From: an uncultured Flavobacteriaceae bacterium
Lineage (GTDB): Bacteria; Bacteroidota; Bacteroidia; Flavobacteriales; Flavobacteriaceae
Length of the DNA: 46,743 nucleotides
Assembly (NCBI GenBank): GCA_947497145.1
Contig: CANMFQ010000029.1
Coordinates: 1-46,743, forward strand
Direction: 5' to 3'
The notes under the pieces are model-generated. The model was not told the origin of the DNA, did not search any database, and was given only the letters and a program-made list of their open reading frames with translations. A program made the position numbers and the translations under genes. Of this stretch, positions 45,301 through 46,743 are shown piece by piece (positions within the stretch are counted from its first letter, which is position 1; each line of letters opens with the position of its first letter).

Positions 45301-46743
45301 GTAATTTCTCCATCTTCACCTGCACTTAATTTATCTTGAACACTTACAGTAACGGTAGCAGATTTCTCTTTACAACTACCAGTACCAGCGTGAGTATAGG
45401 TATAAGTACCAGCTCCGTTATAGCTAGCAGGAGACCATGTTCCTCCACTAACTGCAGCACTACCTAGCATATCAAATAAATCTTGCACGGTAACAGACTC
45501 ATCTTCACAAGCGGTATAACTTGTAGACATTCCTGCATTTGGCACCAAGTTATCACAAGACTGTGTTAAATCGCAACCCGTAGCATCTTCACAATCTAGC
45601 TCGAAATTAAAATCAATTTCGTACTTCTTTGGGTTATCAACAGTTCCCATAAAACCCCATCCTGCAATACCATCAGCACCAGCATTAAGGCTATGTAACA
45701 TTCCGCCTGGTCCAACGATTACGCCCAAATGTGGTGTATTAGGATCACTAGGATCTGGTTTTTGACTAACTATAAAAGTTCCTTCTTCTAAACAATCACC
45801 TCCAGTAGTTGTAATTGTACTAACGGTATTATCAATAACATAATAATTAAGTCCGGCAGGATCTGCACCTGTACAACCCATAGGTTTAAAAGTGCCACCT
45901 TCATTTTGCTGCCATTCTGTCCAGTTAGATTTTCCAATTAATTTAATATACAACTGTGCAGTACACGTACCTAAAACAGTAGTTCCTTGTACCAATGCCG
46001 TACCATCATTAAACTCGGTAAAACTCAGATTGTTATTTTCATCTGACCCAAAGAATCTAGATCCTCCTGGTGAGTTCTCACTTCCAAACCAATAGAAATT
46101 GTATTTAGTAGTTCCATCACCACAATAGGTAGCGTCTATTGCAGCACATGATCTTGTTATGATATCTTCCGCTACTTCTACAAGAATTATTGCCTTATCA
46201 TCAGGGCAAACACCACCACTAGAAACAATGTACTCTATTGTATACGTACCAGGCGCTAAGCCTGTTGTATCAAATGTATCTCCATTTATAACACCTCCAT
46301 TGGTTGCTACAAAACTACCACCACTTACCGTTACTAACTCAGATAAATCTACTATGGTACTTTCACATACCGATGTACTATTATCTGCACCTGCATCGGC
46401 TGGAGCATCAACTGTAATGGTAATAATGGCTTCATCATCTGGACATGTATCCTCCCCTTCTACGGTATAAATTACTTGATACGTACCTGGTGCTACATTG
46501 GTTGTATTAAAATTAGACCCAACAAGACCCCCTGATGCGGTTGCTTCACTAAAATTACCACCATCTTCAGTAACCAATGCTGTAAGGTCTATTATTTTAC
46601 CTTTACATACTGTTGTTTTGTTGTCTTCGCCAGCATTAGATGCTGGGGTTTCTGTTACTTCCACTTCTGCTGACACTGCTGGACATGCTCCTGTAGCTGC
46701 TATTGTATATGTATACGTACCTGCTCCTTCTAAGGCTGGACTC
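42315..46743 (-). CDS. Giant T9SS repeat adhesin-like protein, N-terminus beyond the window
   Basis: At least 1476 codons. The frame is open through 46743, so the apparent GTG start at 46676 is internal and the true start lies outside. From the N-terminal side: the end of one type B repeat, two type A repeats (about 80 aa, PNAGxD / TVCKG / GGxFSET / TTGLxPGxYxIxYTV), and module A (about 46152-45585). Six type B repeats follow (about 65 aa, PNAGxDG / LFAxLxxAD / GGxWS / YTYTV / DTATVTV). Then come type A repeats alternating with two EKPEPVITEA inserts, module B (about 43012-42608) and a T9SS sorting domain. It has no catalytic motif. Regular cysteines suggest intradomain disulphides. It is probably a long surface filament or adhesin, sharing modules with the VWA protein at 34653. 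Confidence 0.85.
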   Translation of the reverse strand, partial: SPALEGAGTYTYTIAATGACPAVSAEVEVTETPASNAGEDNKTTVCKGKIIDLTALVTEDGGNFSEATASGGLVGSNFNTTNVAPGTYQVIYTVEGEDTCPDDEAIITITVDAPADAGADNSTSVCESTIVDLSELVTVSGGSFVATNGGVINGDTFDTTGLAPGTYTIEYIVSSGGVCPDDKAIILVEVAEDIITRSCAAIDATYCGDGTTKYNFYWFGSENSPGGSRFFGSDENNNLSFTEFNDGTALVQGTTVLGTCTAQLYIKLIGKSNWTEWQQNEGGTFKPMGCTGADPAGLNYYVIDNTVSTITTTGGDCLEEGTFIVSQKPDPSDPNTPHLGVIVGPGGMLHSLNAGADGIAGWGFMGTVDNPKKYEIDFNFELDCEDATGCDLTQSCDNLVPNAGMSTSYTACEDESVTVQDLFDMLGSAAVSGGTWSPASYNGAGTYTYTHAGTGSCKEKSATVTVSVQDKLSAGEDGEITVCQTDKVTDDDLFAALTDADEGGTWSDPVNGVYTYTVGGSENCSEDTATVTVTYVVKPNAGIDGDITICENHQPTNDELFAALEGNPDKGGSWVKTQEYYEYTVKGAGSCEDKAYLTINNLKAPNAGENGVLSVCEEETVSNDMLFAQLTNADPHGKWSTPDANGIYTYTVTNACGTDTATVEVKEGAKPNAGMNAILQICEGETPTNQELFDQLIGADIGGDWSGPVDNVYTYTVSSPVCGSDISIVTVTKKQVPNAGQDGELIICKGTEPTDAQLFAVLNDADEDGLWSDRIGNVYTYTAENDCGKDTAQVTVIEKEPTNAGEDNQVTVCAGSIVNLLDLVSVTGGTFSETTTSGGLTGTNFNTTGLNAGGYEITYTVTAAADSPCSDDTATITVTVQEKPEPVITEAAICSSDMYTWSVNNETYQGSAGDKMITVKGEGCAADNLLKLTVVDKPNAGDDNEATVCKGTTVNLTDLVDVDGGTFSETTVSGGLMGTNFNTTGLGAGDYEITYTVTTAVGSPCSDDTATITVTVQEKPEPVITEATICSSDMYTWSVNNETYQGSAGDKMITVKGEGCAADNLLKLTVVDKPNAGDDNETTVCKGTTVNLADLVDVDGGAFSETTVSEGLVGTNFNTTDLDVGDYEITYTVTTAVGSPCSDDTATITVTVQEDNASAGDDAAITVCEGVKVDLSTLVTETGGTYETTSGGVIANETFDTTGLEPGDYIIKYTVTSNCDEETANITVIVDEESNCNTTSSCETSFARYSEGNRCFIDDGFKRWGWTNKLPGEGDYMMEFYGGAAKCDISKGAKSGNVMVSYHDGSVTVKIELLSGFVMDEAQLYIGDKPYPMKGNTAIDAPGQYPYKSGTLNDVTSYEFEAVDVSDLDEVHIIVHGHTCTSGVANNETSKTEITAYPMTFKNDLNLGVTISYDAQLDIHMFDVHGRKIMSKQGKQVKAGSNNVHLNVASLAPDVYFLVIYTGKEKIIKKVMSRK
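43281..44096 (-). repeat. Tandem 408-bp near-identical coding duplication
   Basis: Copies at 43281-43688 and 43689-44096 are in register and encode 136 residues each (an EKPEPVITEA insert plus one type A repeat). By eye they differ at nine residues. A third, clearly more diverged type A unit follows at 44097. The two copies look recent, and unequal crossing-over could change the number. Confidence 0.9.
44340..45560 (-). repeat. Six type B coding repeats (about 65 aa each)
   Basis: Each unit opens with NAGxDG, has a cysteine nearby, then LFAxLxxAD, GGxWS and a YTYTV strand, and ends in a threonine/valine-rich strand. Identity between units is moderate, in contrast with the recent 408-bp duplication. 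Confidence 0.8.

Noticed and set aside
46674-46676. GTG at 46676 as start of the giant protein
   Set aside because: The frame continues open to the window edge with repeat-like sequence (GAGTYTYTIAATGACP) and there is no signal peptide at the GTG, so it is internal.

Overview
This window reads as chromosome from a marine-type member of Bacteroidota, most likely Flavobacteriaceae (Zobellia/Maribacter/Arenibacter-like). That placement is inferred. It rests on AT-rich intergenic DNA, several secreted proteins with type IX secretion (T9SS) C-terminal sorting domains, Bacteroidota-style promoters (TTG, a 17-19 nt spacer, TAnnTTTG), almost no Shine-Dalgarno sequences, and families such as SprB repeats, DUF2911 and DUF5060 proteins. 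I see no phage, IS element, integrase or CRISPR array.

Left third (1-15.6 kb): mostly single-gene units for exported proteins. In order they are a 15-codon tail of an upstream gene, an M14 metallopeptidase, a secreted amidohydrolase, a tiny secreted protein (-), an orphan GT2 glycosyltransferase (-), a T9SS protein with a sugar-binding-like module and three Ig-like repeats, a TPR protein, an M13 endopeptidase (-), an M23 peptidase that seems to lack a signal peptide (-), a malectin-like lipoprotein on a 15-bp minisatellite linker, and a lipoprotein MsrA. Strong hairpin terminators separate many of them.

Middle (15.8-29.2 kb): more housekeeping content. An overlapping three-gene ECF sigma operon (sigma, one-TM protein, secreted beta/coiled-coil protein) is followed by a + strand run of GalM, DUF2911 and MeaB (TTG start). 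Then come a secreted DinB-fold protein, a second aldose-epimerase-like protein, a two-CBS-domain cystathionine beta-synthase, and an operon of a low-complexity lipoprotein with a FadL-like outer membrane protein. Last are proS, two identical tRNA-Glu genes behind a textbook promoter, and rpsT.

Right third (29.6-46.7 kb): all genes are on the minus strand, widely spaced, and devoted mainly to the cell surface. They are a 1409-aa DUF5060/TIM-barrel-like putative glycoside hydrolase carrying the same module as the 6.7-kb protein, a VWA/SprB/MopE surface protein, a secreted erythromycin-esterase-family protein, a DUF2007/zinc-ribbon protein, and a giant repeat protein running off the right edge. 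The VWA protein and the giant protein share two modules I do not recognise (called A and B here), one repeat type and almost the same sorting domain. They look like an adhesin pair built from a common kit, and are the best candidate for an undescribed surface system in this window.
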